Source of the DNA: Seiridium cupressi
Lineage: Eukaryota > Ascomycota > Sordariomycetes > Amphisphaeriales > Sporocadaceae
DNA: 64,000 bases
NCBI GenBank assembly: GCA_036674765.1
Contig: JARVKI010000083.1
Location: 1-64,000, forward strand
Reading direction: 5' to 3'
How positions within the stretch are numbered: position 1 is the stretch's first letter; each line of letters starts with the position of its first letter. Shown here piece by piece: positions 22,762 to 35,771 of this stretch. The notes beneath the pieces are model-generated. The model made no database searches. It was not told the DNA's origin and saw nothing but the letters and a program-made list of their open reading frames with translations. Made by a program: the position numbers and the translations under genes.

Positions 22762-25359
22762 ATGGCAACCTCGTTTCTTATTGACATAGAAGTCATGTTT
22801 GTGTTCGAGGGGGACCATCGTGCACTTTTTAACATTGGCCCGAAATTTCTCCCAGCTCGTCCCCCACCTGTGGACATGTCTTCCACAATAGACCCTACTA
22901 TTCTACTCGCGCGCTATTCAAGCTATACGAATATCAGATTTGGTGGCGCAAGAGCAGCCGTAGACGGCCGTGCAAGGAGCTGTCCATACATTCTCTAGTC
23001 ATCTTATTACGAAGATGTGGTTGGTTGATTGCTCCAGCTGCAAATGGGTATACAGCCTATCACGGTCCACGACATAAAGTTTAGTGCATAATGCCTGGGT
23101 GCTATTGCCCCACCGACGCGCTCACGTCTCGTTTAGACGCGTAAATTGAATGCAGTCATTGGCATTAGAAAAGACCAAGAACCTCGCTCTTGTGGTTTAT
23201 TCTGCTTTGGAGAATCTACTCTTGTCTTTATTTTGGCGGTTTACGTGGACTTCCAAACCCATAGCTCAGGTTGTTTGGTTCCGAAACCCAACCCGATATT
23301 GCCGTCTTGTTGGCCTATGTCGACCATTTACACCAGCCTGGTTGATTATTTGTCATTGCTTCCGACACCGCAAGGGACCGAAGACATATGTGGAAGGGCC
23401 GGGAAATTTCGAACATACTCACTCAAATGGTCTCGGACTTCAGCAAGAGCTTGGACTCGGTCAGAGCCAGTAAAAAGGCATAAGCACAGACATTTGCCAG
23501 AGCTATACTTGCAGCCCACATTGCCTGCAACAAGGCTCCAAGCTAAGACGGCAATATGACTTTACTACAAGATGCACTGCCTCCAAGCGGCAAGTGCAAG
23601 GGATAGGATAGGATCGAGCCCGAGCCCAAGCCTCCCACCGTCATTAGAGCACCTTCTCCGCCATCCGATCATGAATGCTTTGGGCGTCAGATTTGATCAT
23701 AGCACCCCGTAAACATAGGGGACTATTCATTCAGCACGGATGTTCTGACATGCTAACTGGGCACGTGCTGCAAAGGAGCGGCGTCCAACCTTGTTCCCAG
23801 AAAGCCACGAGATCCAAGCGATATTCCCAATCGGCTGAAGTGGGACAGCCTGGGGGATCTCAAGATCTGATCGATTGCTAGACTGCGGGTCTGGCTGTTC
23901 GCAGGCTACCTAGTCATCGTAGTGAGTAGATTTCCTCGGTCCCGGCTGTGTGCTAACTATAGTACCTCAAAAAGCGTCGTGGGGGAGATATCAAACGCAC
24001 GGTCAAGGTATGCAGCCCCGATGTGCGTATTGGAATCGCCTCACTGGGAGGGGAGGGTTTGAACATGTCATCGATCGTCTGAATAACTGGCCCAGAAAGG
24101 CCGGCCGGCAGGCCACACACACACACACACACACCAAACCCTCCCTATCGCGGCCCCTCGCATATCAGGGCCTCTATCATACCGACCGATGCATGTCAGA
24201 TTCCTGTCAGATCTCGAACACACACCTTCCTGTTATCCCCCGCAATCCTTCTAAGCGGCTGGACGAATCATGGCCGATGGATCAATTGCTGACAGGTTTC
24301 GTCGTCTCGCGCCCCACTAATCCGGGTCTGGCTTGCGGAGGATGTGGTCGTGCAAGAACTGGGATGCGGCAGTTTTGGCTTGTGTTTCAAGACCAGGATT
24401 TTGATGGACTGCGGGCTGTTTACCCGCAACTACCAAAAGTACCGTACCGGGATTTTCACCGACCCGGCCGGCAACCAAAGGAGGATTTCGGACGACAGTT
24501 ACCACATGGAGTTATGGAAGATGGAGATACGTGGAATCGGGGCGCCGATCGTTCATTTCTACTCAACGTCATACACAGAGTGCTACGGAGGGTGGGGAAG
24601 GAGCTTCGTTGAGATTGGTTTGTTATTATTGCTCTTTTTGGGAGTTTCTGTATGCCTACAAGTGTAGGATACCTAGGTACGGGTCGTTTATCTCAGCTAG
24701 CCATAGCTATTTTCTGGGCTATCGGCTTCGGGCAGTCCTGCCAAGTCATCCATATCCTCGAGCGACTGACTGAAAGCGCTCGCAGGTCCCACACTACACG
24801 GCGACCGCCAAATGCATCGCCTCGTCCATTCCATCAACGCATCATTCATTCCTCCAGGGAAGCGGTTCAGCCAATGCTGCCGCCGCATGACAAACAAGAA
24901 ACTGGGTATATCCTCCTATATGTTCCGCTCGCGGTTGCCTTCCAACTCCATATGCTTCATGACGTGATGAAAAGAATATGTCCGTCTGGACTATGCATGA
25001 AAGATCCAAAGCGGATCGAGGCTGGAGCAAGCCACCTCGCGAAAATGGGTAGGTGTGCGATCCGTTCTTGTCGGATCGTCTTAAAACAGGTCGCTGAAGA
25101 CCCTGCATCTGTGGATAGTCCCAGGGCTACGCAGCACATCCAATCTGGACGTGTGGGAACGCCCGGGCCGGGGTGGGATAAGCTTGATCTTCTTGCCAAC
25201 GCATCCTAGACCCTGGTAAAGCGAATCCTGGTTTGAAACAGCATTCCATTTCCAAAGAGTCCCCCACAATTGCGAGAAAATTTCGCAAGCCTGATAGGCG
25301 GTGAAACCGCCGTATGGCCATTGCTATGGGTAAATCACCCGAACTGAATCCAGTTTGCA
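22762..25359. other. Intergenic with a (CA)n tract and two overlapping open frames
   Basis: No gene can be assigned. At 24114-24134 there is a CA dinucleotide run. At about 24193-24667 two plus-strand frames overlap for some 300 bases, and the second has coding-like codon choice; this is treated as a finding. Elsewhere the frames look random. Confidence 0.45.
24114..24134. repeat. (CA)n microsatellite
   Basis: About ten CA units in noncoding sequence. Confidence 0.85.
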
Positions 25360-26814
25360 TCAGCCAATAGCTCGGCCGATCTCAGTACGGTGTAGTGGCG
25401 GCGGCGACAACACGGTTGTCAGGGGCTCATTGTCGCTGAGAGACACGAATGGCCCGGCCTCGCCAAATGAAAGTCGGGGAGGCGCCGTTGATGTTGAGTA
25501 TACTCGGGAGGGAACACGATTCGCTGAGTGGAAGTCATTGGAGGTCCGGGGAGATATGGCCGTGTTGTCGCCATACCATGCATCAGCGAAACTCCTCACA
25601 CTACTACTCCTCGAGCCCCTGGAGACCCGCGGGCGATGACCGATCGGTGGTGAATTTGGCGGTGCCTTATACAGCTTTTTCGAGGCTTGGCGTCTGGGCG
25701 AGGCTACAAATGGCTCGTCGCCGGGGACCGTCTCGTCCGTCAGTCCGGACCTAGCATTCGGGGCCACTGCCAGTACGGCAGTTTGTGGTGTTTGCGGCAC
25801 CTCAAAACTCTGTTTTTGGGTGAAAGATCTGGGCGACCGGGGTGATATCTCAATCGAAGGTCGTATTTGACTCTGATATTGAATAACACTATTACTCGGT
25901 GCTTTCCTATGGGTATAGTTCGAGGTGACTGAGTTGCGCGAAGTGAATCGGTCTCCACCCTTCTCGTTTCCAGTCCGGTTGACCTTCCAAGTAGCAATCT
26001 CGTCGTCGTCAATCGGTGTGACCCCTCTGTTGAAGAGCTTCGCCCGTCTGCGTCGATTGCGAAGGCATAGGTACAACGATACCGCTATGATGACAAGACC
26101 GACTACGGATAAGACTGAGCTGAGAGTGATGATGAGGGTCCGATCATTCGAACCACCTTTAGAACCACTGGTTTGGCTCATAGTGTTGGTGGAAGAAGGG
26201 GTAAAGGGTGATATAGAAGTTGGCGTATCGGATGTTGAAAGAGAAATGTCACTGGTCCACGCTGTATCAGTCGGCACAGGTGATCCAATTGACGTAATCG
26301 AGCTCTGCGTTTCCACAGGCGAGGTAAACGGCGGAAGAGAAACGACCGTAGAGAAAGTGCCAAAAGTGGCTGTCGAAATAGAGGTCGCCGAAGGCGTAGT
26401 TGTTACTACCAGAGTAGTTGCACTGGTCGACTTTGATAAGGTTGGTATGCTTTTGGTAGCAAGAGCTGTCAACGGCCCGGGAGGAGATGGTGTTGGTCCC
26501 AATGAAAGCTCAGGCGGTGCAATTATTGGTGCATTCGTCGGCTTGTTCGTCCCAATACTATCTGCAGGTTCACCGGCTGTTGGGGCTGACCCTTCTCCTG
26601 CTTTCACCAATGTCGTAGACCCTACGATAGACAAGTCAGCTTCTGGAAGAAAAGTAGGTAACAGGTCCAAATCGAATCGTGTTTACGAACCATTATCATC
26701 ATCACGCGGTAGGACCAAAGTTGCCTGTAGAACACCTGCGAAGACCAGTGAGAATGGTGCAACTAGAAGTCTGGGGATAAACATGATCAAGACGGCATTG
26801 GAAGTCCATGACAT
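25360..26814 (-). CDS. Single-pass membrane protein with signal peptide and Ser/Thr-rich ectodomain
   Basis: Two exons, 26814-26691 and 26642-25360, encode 468 aa. The 48-nt intron has donor GTTCGT and acceptor CCAG with the phase preserved. Exon 1 carries the signal peptide (LLVAPFSLVFAGVLQATLV). Residues about 43-205 are Ser/Thr/Pro-rich, as in heavily O-glycosylated wall-facing domains; residues about 210-235 are one membrane helix, followed by RNRRRRAKLF, and the cytoplasmic segment contains RGVTPIDDDEIATWK (247-261), a motif I recall from many uncharacterised fungal membrane proteins. The rest of the tail is Ser/Arg/Pro-rich with many possible phosphosites. The architecture resembles Mid2/Wsc-type wall sensors, but no WSC domain or conserved cysteine cluster is present, so sensor function is a guess. 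A stop codon directly precedes the chosen ATG, fixing the start. Confidence 0.85.
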
Positions 26815-29800
26815 TTAACACCAAGGCAAGCAATTCGAAGTCACTCAGCCATATGGAAAGGGCCCCGGTGCACCTCGCAGCAGGGAGCGGTAATGACGAA
26901 GATTCATTGATATTAAAGGAAACCATGGGGACTGACTGGGTCTACCGTGTATCGTGAGGCTTCAGACGAGTCGACGCCGAGCTGAAATACTGTCACAGAG
27001 TTCGGACGAAGCAATATGACTTGTCGCGGGCTGCTGAGCTATGGAACCAGAGCCGGTGGGTCCCCCGTCTATAGAAGAGGTGCTCCTCTATAGCAATGAG
27101 CTCTGGAGGGCTGCTGCAAAGCACGACAACGAAGCGGGCGGGCTCGGCACATATAAACGCAGATAATGAAGATCCAGAGCGGGAGGTCGACGGGCCCGCA
27201 GCATGGGATCAAGCACACAAGGACCAGGGTAGTGCCTTGCTACTGTGGGTTATAATACCATGATCGCGCGTCTGGTGGGGCCCAGGGGACGAAGCGACCA
27301 TGTAAGTGCTGCAGTAGTTCCGAGGCCCTGCTGCGAGCTGGACGGCTTGTTTCGAAGGCCCCTCTGTCGTATCCGCCCATTGGGCCAGTTATTAAAGAGG
27401 TTGCAGCGGTGGCTCGTCTGGGATCGCAGGCGATCACTGCGGGCGCGCTGGTGTGATCGGACCTCGAACCGTTTAAAAGCAACATTGGAGCTCTGGCAGA
27501 GACTAATTCTCCGCCCTGGCAGGGTAACATCATCGTCATGGCATGGGCCGCAAGCCCAGATCCACCACGACCTCGTGGGCACGGCTGGCCGCAGCCAGTC
27601 GTTGACGTGAGCCGTACAGTGAGCTGTGCCGCGATATTGTACGGTGTTCCAGCTAGCCATCAACGACCATGCCACAGGCGGCCACTCACCTCTCGAGCCC
27701 CAGGAACAAGGCCATGAACGGTGCCATGTGTTCGAAGGACATTTCCCTCCTTCGATGGGGCCTCCTTCCAACCACGGCAGGCAGACTAAAATCAGGTACG
27801 CGAAAGGAGTCAACGGGCGACGAGCGAATGGGAGCCAGTAACGGGTCTCTGACATGGTGGAGCGAAGATGAACGCTGGCAGGCTAAGAAGCTAAAGTGAG
27901 GGGGGCCGTACCAATGATAACGCCAGAAGGCCAATTCCGCTTCCCAAACATGTCCTGCCGAAACATGGCCTAGCAGAGTCTCTAGGCTGTGTGATGCATG
28001 CACTGCTGTCCAGTCTGGAGAGTACTCAACCGTGCTCCTCCATTGGTTCCCGGAGTTATGCTCTTGCCTTGTCTACTACGCCCAAGAGTCTGTATGTGTT
28101 GTTCAGCTGGACAGCACTGCAGCTATGCCTCTGACCCGATTAGCCGAGCCTTTGTCCGTGGGTGTGTGTGTGTCTGTGTGTAAATCTACAAGGGCTACTG
28201 GCATCAAGCTTGAGCTCGTGTGGCAGCTCATCCTTCCAAGCAGGCTACATGGAGGTGGCGCTCACCCTGTCGGCGAAATGTGTGTGTGCTGCAACCACTG
28301 TAATCCGCATTTGTCAAGCAACATCTCCTCCAGTCTATCGGCTGCTGATGCACCGCGCCCTGATCGACTGCGATGCGCCGGGATGGTATAGGTATAGAGC
28401 GCCTGTGATATTACCGTAAGCAAAGCTGTGAAATCATTTCTCGGCTCCTCGTCGTCGCACCAATTAGTAACACACTGTCGCGGGAAGTAGATAGCGATCA
28501 CACTAGTTTTAGTTTCCGATACTGTACATGATGGAACAAGCAAAGCGACGGCAACGCTTATGCAGTGGCCCAAATCTCATCTCATCTTATTCATACCTCA
28601 TGACCCGACTCTTCGGCATGGCTAGCGCAGGGCCTTACTCGAGTCTCAAGGGATCTCCAGGTTCGGGTAGACATGGACTGGTGATGGCCTCGGACTTGAG
28701 CTCACACTACTGAATTGGCTGTTGCCAAACCATGGTTGACCGCCTTTCCCGACTGTCTAGTCTCCGGGCGGTCCCTAGTCGTGCGGCAACTGCATCCTTT
28801 GGGACAGCAGACTGATCCTGGCGGTAGTTCTGAGCGTTCGATTGACCGGCCTCGCAGCCACTGAAACGACCAGCTAAACCTCGTGGTTAGCCTTAATTGG
28901 CTAAAGAACGCCTCAGCCTTCCGAAATGAGTATGCATGGCAAGCCACCAGACCGAGGCTTATTCATTTCCAAGGTTTCACCATGCCAAGAAGCACAAAGG
29001 GCAATCCGTCTCAATAGTTCATTATACTTTGACGGCAAGTTTTATTGCATCTCACATCAGACGTTTGAGCAGCCAGCTTCACTGCTGCAAGGTACCATCG
29101 ACGACACAGGAGACTAATGGTCCGCGTGGCCTACGAGACCTGCATGACTAGCCAGGCACAGGCGAATGGTGTAGTAACTACAATGTAGTCAGAGCATTCA
29201 TATGTCTCTGTGGCTGCTGCTGCTGCTTATACGTAAGAGCTGACCACGCCGGCGACGTTATTTTCCCGGGCAGTCCTCCTTTCCTCTCCACGGGCCGTCG
29301 TTTTCTTTTTCTCCTTTTTTTAGAGCCCAAGTAGAAATATATACCGCCGGCAAGTAGCATCTTGAGCATACAGCATTTTGTCGGCTCCCATAGTGGATCG
29401 CGATGACTGCACCATGGTATTGCCCGCAACGCGATGGGAGATCACGGGCGATGTCTCGCATTGACCCACGCCGGAGAGTTTAGGCCTTGGTGAACAATAC
29501 GTACCAGGTCCTTCCCTGAAAAGTCGGCCGACTGTTATGAGGGACGGTCCGCGTGCACATACCATATACCAATCATGACGGACAGGCGGTTTCCAGTTGA
29601 CAAAAGGGAAGCCAAACATATGAGCTGAAGTCCCGAGCCGAGCCTCAGCTACATAGGTAACGCATCAGAGAGGTATAAGTAACTTTATATCTTTTCTTTT
29701 CGCACATGCGACACGTACTGACCGCCCTGATGCAAGATGCTTGAAACGGCGGGACCACACTGAAGGAATGTGAGACATCAATTACAATGCTAGGGCATTT

Positions 29801-32800
29801 TAGGCGCCGCGACTGCTCGTCTATCAATATATATTGATCGCCAAACCTACGTAGATAGTTACAAGCGCAAACGCGTCTGTGCATGCAGTGACCATGGTGC
29901 TCCCAGGAGCTTGGCTGCCGATGCGGTATCCTCCGTGGTCGCATGTCATAAAGGCAATTATATGGGACAGACAGAGTGTGCGTCGGAGTTGCAGAGTCTG
30001 TTGAACTTGATGGCAGCAGGACTCACTTGGAGGCGAACACTTGCACAGAATATGGTGTGTGAATAGGCAACATATGTATTGCCGTAACTCCAATGCCGAG
30101 AGGCCTGGGCACCCTGTCAAGATTGGGCCTGATTGACGGGCTAAATGATAGACTATCGATAAGTTCAGAATGCCATGTGCGTCCAAGGGGCGCTAGAAAG
30201 CCGTAACCAGAAGCCCGTTTCCATGTTCCTGACAGGCCCATCCCTGATGGCTTGGGAGCCGTCTTGTTGGAAGCGGGGAGACAGTTGACTATTCGTTGCT
30301 TCTCGAGCTACTGTCCAACTTATCAGCTTCACCCCCTGCCTCACCGCCAGTCCTGCAACTGCAGCCGTCCCGGCGCCCATGTGTAGTGGTGTCATTTTTC
30401 CGGTCTCGAAATCCTTCTGGTCTTCACTAGTCAAACACACGAGAGCCTGACTATCGTGAATTTGCTCATGCAATGTCATCTTACTGCCAAGGATTGAGAT
30501 GCGCTCCAAGCGCCCAATGCTACCCCTCCATCTCACTGAAATGCGCGCGGGGCAGCACCGGCCGAGCTCGCACATCATGCTCGCCGTGAAGCTGCACTTC
30601 GAGGCATGCGAGTCATCTGTCCACTGGCTATCTCCTGGCTCTTGACGGCGGCTAATCTAGGGACATGCAGCGTGATCGCGCCCGGAGATTGCGCGCCATA
30701 CTTCGAAGAGACGCTCGTCTGAGCACCCAAATCATCGGCCACAGCATAACCGATCTCCGACAAGAGTCGAGAGGATCATGCCCACCACTATGCAGCACCA
30801 TCTGCTTGGCTGCGAATCTTACCCGCAAAAGACTAGCAATGCTATATCTGGAATTTGTCATATCACAGGCCTCCCTACATACCTTCCAATCCGTCGAGCC
30901 ATTGAAGGGACTACAGGCTTACGAGCACAATTAGTCCTTTCTGTTGGCTCATGCTAAAAAAAAACTAAGGATACCAAATGGGAAAGCAGCGCGGCGAGTA
31001 CACTGCTCAGCCAATCACTCGCAGGCCATTCAAACCCGCGAACGCGGGCCTGATTTGGCACCCATAAATACCCTCTTATACCTCCACTAGTCAAAGCCTC
31101 CCAGGGCATCGAAATACTAAGAGAATCTCCGCGTTGCAACCACGGACGGCCTTCATCTCTAGGATGGTGTTATCGCTACGAAAGAGAGAGAAACAAACAA
31201 AGAAAGCGTCGAGGCTGATGATACCAGCACCATCCAGTCTTGGATGACTCTAATTAGCATCACCGAAGACGTTCTCGGTTCAGTATAGCACGCCATTTTT
31301 CTCGTCTCTATAAATTCAACTGCAGACTTCGTCAACTTCGGGCTACGCTCATAATAACTATGAGTTGACTTGACTCAGTCGTAGCTGATATGTCTTAGAT
31401 TACTCGGGAGCAGGAAACCGAAGACTCAAGTGCGGCCGCCTCCAGTTGATGGTGCCGGCATTAGATGGTGTGTTTAGCACGCATTGAACTCCCTAAACTC
31501 TGGTATCTGGAGACTAGAACTGCCTGTAACACACCATCTTATCGTCATGGTTTATGCGAAGCCTGATGGAGAATAGTCCTCTAGTCTACTAGCCCTTGTC
31601 AGCGGCACACAAACTGGACGAGACTAACTAGTATCGTGGTTGAAAAAACACGCACAAGGACCTAAGCCATACCAAATGGCAAACCATCTATGCTGCTTTT
31701 GCATGTACGATCCTATCACTCCGACCATCCGAGTCGGTCATTGTTGACTGGAGGATGGCACTGATATTAACAAGTCATACAGTGACCAGTTCTCAGACGC
31801 TTTTGTCGCGATTGGTCTTTCGAAGAGACTAAAAGCCGTGGGACGTCCCGATTCTAGCGTCCATCGAGTAGGGAGAATGTCGCCACGCTCATGATCTCAA
31901 AACAGTCACCTAGCCAGAATTTTCGTTTATATCGAACAGGGTAGTTAATACGAGAAAAAATCATCAATGACTCGATACCTAGGGATCCGATCTAGCCGTA
32001 GCCCTACACGCCACTGAGTTCTCTTTTAGAGCACTTTCGAAAAGAACAGCCACTTCCTGGCTGCAAATCCATCGCTTAATCTTCTTTTGCATGCTTTCGA
32101 TGTGGAAACCGGCATTCGAAAACCTGTGGCGAGAGCTTGGCGGTGCCGCACGGGCGATGATCGTCAGGTCTACTTTTATCTAGAGTCATCGGCCTTCGAC
32201 TAGTAATACACCCCTTCGTGTGCCAATGTAACATCACTAAGCATCCAGGTCCAGTCCGAACCATGTCTTTATCACCTCGGCGGCCAACCATAAGCGAGAA
32301 CGTACCTTGCTTTGCCTGCCAAGCATATTAATTGTGATGCTAGCTGGACACATGACCCAAGGTTGCACTTGTCAAACAATATCTATCAGGGCAAGCTGCT
32401 TGCGATGCAAGATTGACAGGACAAACCGAACTTTCAACGGTCCTGGGAAACCGCTACAGTTTTGTAAGCTTTGGTAATTAGCAAACCGACTAAGGTGCCT
32501 TGAGGGTTTTATTCCGGCCTGTGAAACTCATTTGTTTTGAGAAAAATGATTCTTTTCACCAGTCACGAATCATTCAGCGGGTGACATGGATCAAGACCTT
32601 ACCCGTGTATCCACTTGAGCCACAAGAAAGGAAGTTGTCCATACTTCCCCTCCTTTACCCCATAACTTTGAGCCCTATAAGAGGTTCTCGCCACGAAGGA
32701 GCAATATATGCTCGGCATTAGCCACCCCACGATGGTAAAGACCACCAGCTGCCTCCCCTGACGCAGCGGCCCGTTCTGAATCGCGTCAAGCGCAGGAAAT

Positions 32801-34332
32801 GGTAAGAAGTTCTTCCACAGTGGATTGCACTGTTCTTTCCCAGACTTCAACTCTGTCCGGTTGGGCACCCGTCTCCACTTGTGATGTTTTCTCCTATATC
32901 CCGTGTCCTATAGCACCTAAAAACCCCCCACTTCTGATTCAGCATATCGGAGATTTGTTTTCCAACGGTCTCCTTCTCCAATATCTGGACCAGAGAAATT
33001 ATATGGCTGCGAACAAGCCTGTAAGCTGAACCGAGGAACGAGGAACTGGCTCTGTAATCATCGCTACCAGATAATTGGTTCCTGAGAACTTGGTAAAACG
33101 CATTGCGCCCAAAAATGCCGAATGGCACAGTCGGCGGCGTTGTGAGAGTTCCAGACATTCTTCTCTGGCGGTTTCCGTGGGGGGCGCACATGAGATACAT
33201 GCTTTCATAGTTCGGTAGCGATGCCGATATTTCCTCTATATGGGTTTGCTGCCGCTGGGTCACTTCCTGGAAATGATCACGAGCATGACTCTTGCAACGT
33301 CGAATTCAAAAAGGGCGAGGCACCGGCTCATCGTAATCTCCTGCGCCAACATCAAAGAAATGTGACTAGTGAGAAATGCATCACGGGATTGCCCGCCTTG
33401 ACCCGTCATCCACTTGAAACGGTTGTCCTAAAGGTTGGCTTTGGGCTCTATTGCTGGTTTGGGTGGTAAATGACCGTCCGTGACTCGTACTTTCGCCGGC
33501 AGCGTCGAGATCAACGGAGTACTCGGAAAGGCAGCACCACTTAGTCTAGCCATCGTATCATGCTCGTATGGTGGGACTTGGCATATGATTATGGAAGCAG
33601 TCCGGGCTCACTGGTTACTTCTCATGTCTCAATCCAAGGACGCAACGACGGGCTTGGACATAGAATCACTTGTAATCTATTGTGAAACTGACACTTCTCG
33701 GCATAATCGGTCCATTTTACCCCTTATATATCGTATAGCCTTACAAACTTCAGGATTAATGCCGTATGCAACGGAGCTTCATTAGCCCTTTAAAGTTGAA
33801 CTGGCCAGGTTGGAGATTGTAATATTATGCTATGTCCGATGGACTAACGCATCTACATGGTCTTGAGGTATTCCTGAAATTATGATTGATCTGCTGTCAT
33901 AAGCTTGAAACCCACTTTTACCGTGACTTCATAATTGTAATACTCCTCAATGATGGATAATAATCTTGGGTGATTATTAGAATCATGGCAGACCGAGATG
34001 CCGTCACATCCAAGTGTCAAGGAGGCCTACCTACACGTAGAGAGATTATCATATCTCCATGACTCTAGGAGTATGCTATAACCCATAAATAGGCGGTAAC
34101 GAACTAAATAATCCCGTCTTGGCTAGGTATAAAAGAGTGATCGTGGTTCTGAGCATTTACCGTCAAATCGGGTTCTATATTACCATTTCCGGCCTGTTTC
34201 ACACGTATATCCCACGTTTTTGCTACGTTTTGCTTTTGAGACATGTTTTATTGCTCTAGACACATAAACTTCTGAGTCCAGTTGTTGAGGTGTAAGTCCA
34301 GTTCGAGGACAAACTGCGACTAATAAGACTAT
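26815..34332. other. Gene-poor region
   Basis: About 7.5 kb without a supportable gene. It has a GT tract near 28160-28180 and TATA-like stretches (for example near 34127) that no downstream reading frame follows. The longest frames (such as 27250-27855 minus and 32847-33263 minus) overlap others on both strands and match no family I recognise. Confidence 0.45.
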
Positions 34333-35771
34333 TCACGCCATCTTCTCCAAAGGCTTTGCTGAACCCGTTTTACGTCCGATTGCTGCCAGTAGGGCTTTTC
34401 TGCTCCTATTGGTGCACAATACCCAGGCCAACACGACAAGGGATGTCAAAGGTACCATCGTGGCAAAATATATCCATAACCTGGGCGCAGAGATTTCAGA
34501 TGATGTCCAATCGAAGAAAGTCATGCTGAAGAAGGACTATATTTCACTCGTAAGCTGGGGTTTCATGGACATCACGGGGTGGTATATCTTTACGCAGAGG
34601 AACGTTGGTGGAAGGAACATTAAAGTGACAGCCGCGATCGTCTTCATAGCTACGCTATCTCTCATTGTGGCTTCTGCCACCATTCCGGCGTGACTTGCCA
34701 GCTCCATGGTAGCTTTGGTGTCTCGTTGAGCCATGAGCTGGTAGACCTTCGAGACATTAGCACGCTTCCACTAGAAATTTTATCAGTGTTTACTTCTCAT
34801 CGTTGTTCGCGAATTGTTGAGCTGTTTAGGTATAGTACGGAGGTCGTACTCACAGCTTTGAATTAGTTGAGTTTGAAAATTTACGTCGCTCATCATAGGT
34901 CTTTTATCGCGGTCCAATGATCCATGCTCCTTGTCAATATATTTAAGCACGTTTGATGCTAAAATGGTCTCAAATTCCCACCTGCTTTTGATATTGATCA
35001 GATCCATATTGCATTTGTGTATCTCTGCAATATATTGTTCAATGACAGTAGATCGAATGCCCAGGCTCTTGAAGATAAGCGTTTCCTCGATATCCCTCAC
35101 GCGAATGACTAGTTTGGTGAGATCCCCGATGGTTCGTTCTACACGATGCTTCAGAAACCATAGTGGAAAACCCTTCACTGCCCGGGCCGAATTTCTGTAT
35201 CCGTGATAATCAAAACTTTCAGTGATTCGAGTCAAAAACAAGTCCACAGCGTCAAAGTCGGGGACAATCAAGAGGCCACGGTAACTGAAAAAAGTGCCCT
35301 CCCAGTCGATTTGAACACTGGAAAACGAGCAAAAGCTGTCGCTGTCCTGTGGTGTTTGAAAATAGAAACCTATGTAGGTTAGCAGGCAACAAAATAGCGA
35401 ATATAGTACAAACATACGCCCGGATTCTTGTAAATAAGCAGCACTGCCAGCCCGATTCCGCCAAAAGTTGGAATACTCATCGAGTGAACCCACGATGGAT
35501 TTCAGCACATTTTGGGGCACAGGTGGTAAATCCGGCCAAGGTGGCTGAGCAGACCACAGCACAGCACTAAACATAGTCTCAATATGCGCTTCATACGGAT
35601 AATGAGGAAATGATGAGCTAATCACATAATAATATATATTCCATCTTTTGAGGGGCGTAGGTTGATTTTGGAGAGATCTTCTATGTCTGTGATATAGGGA
35701 GTGGGTGTTTCTTCAAGCTTCTTTTGTGGCACGATGTAGCTGCGCGCGACGATTTTCTGCGTTCCTGGCAT
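34333..35771 (-). CDS. Fungal CorA-like two-helix membrane protein
   Basis: Proposed exons 35771-35626, 35566-35418, 35369-34885, 34770-34594 and 34536-34333 give 386 aa. Introns 2 (48 nt, GTATGT with a GCTAAC branch) and 4 (57 nt, GTAAAG...ATAG) are well supported, since they restore the block MRDSVAMKTIAAVTLMFLPP then TFLCSFFSMTFFDW. That block is the hallmark of fungal CorA/ZntB-superfamily proteins: a DSxxMKTIAxxT helix start, first membrane helix (about 302-325), then a second helix (about 341-360) and a short basic tail. The bacterial GMN pore motif is absent, as usual in this fungal group, so magnesium transport cannot be assumed. Exon 1 begins MPGTQKIVARSY. The weak point is intron 3 (34884-34771): in-frame TGA, TAA and TAG must be removed, and donor GTAAAT was chosen for phase. 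If it is wrong, the gene may be broken. Confidence 0.72.

Noticed and set aside
27250..27855. 201-codon minus-strand frame
   Set aside because: Trp- and Arg-heavy, compositionally unnatural translation, overlapped by open frames on the other strand; no family features.
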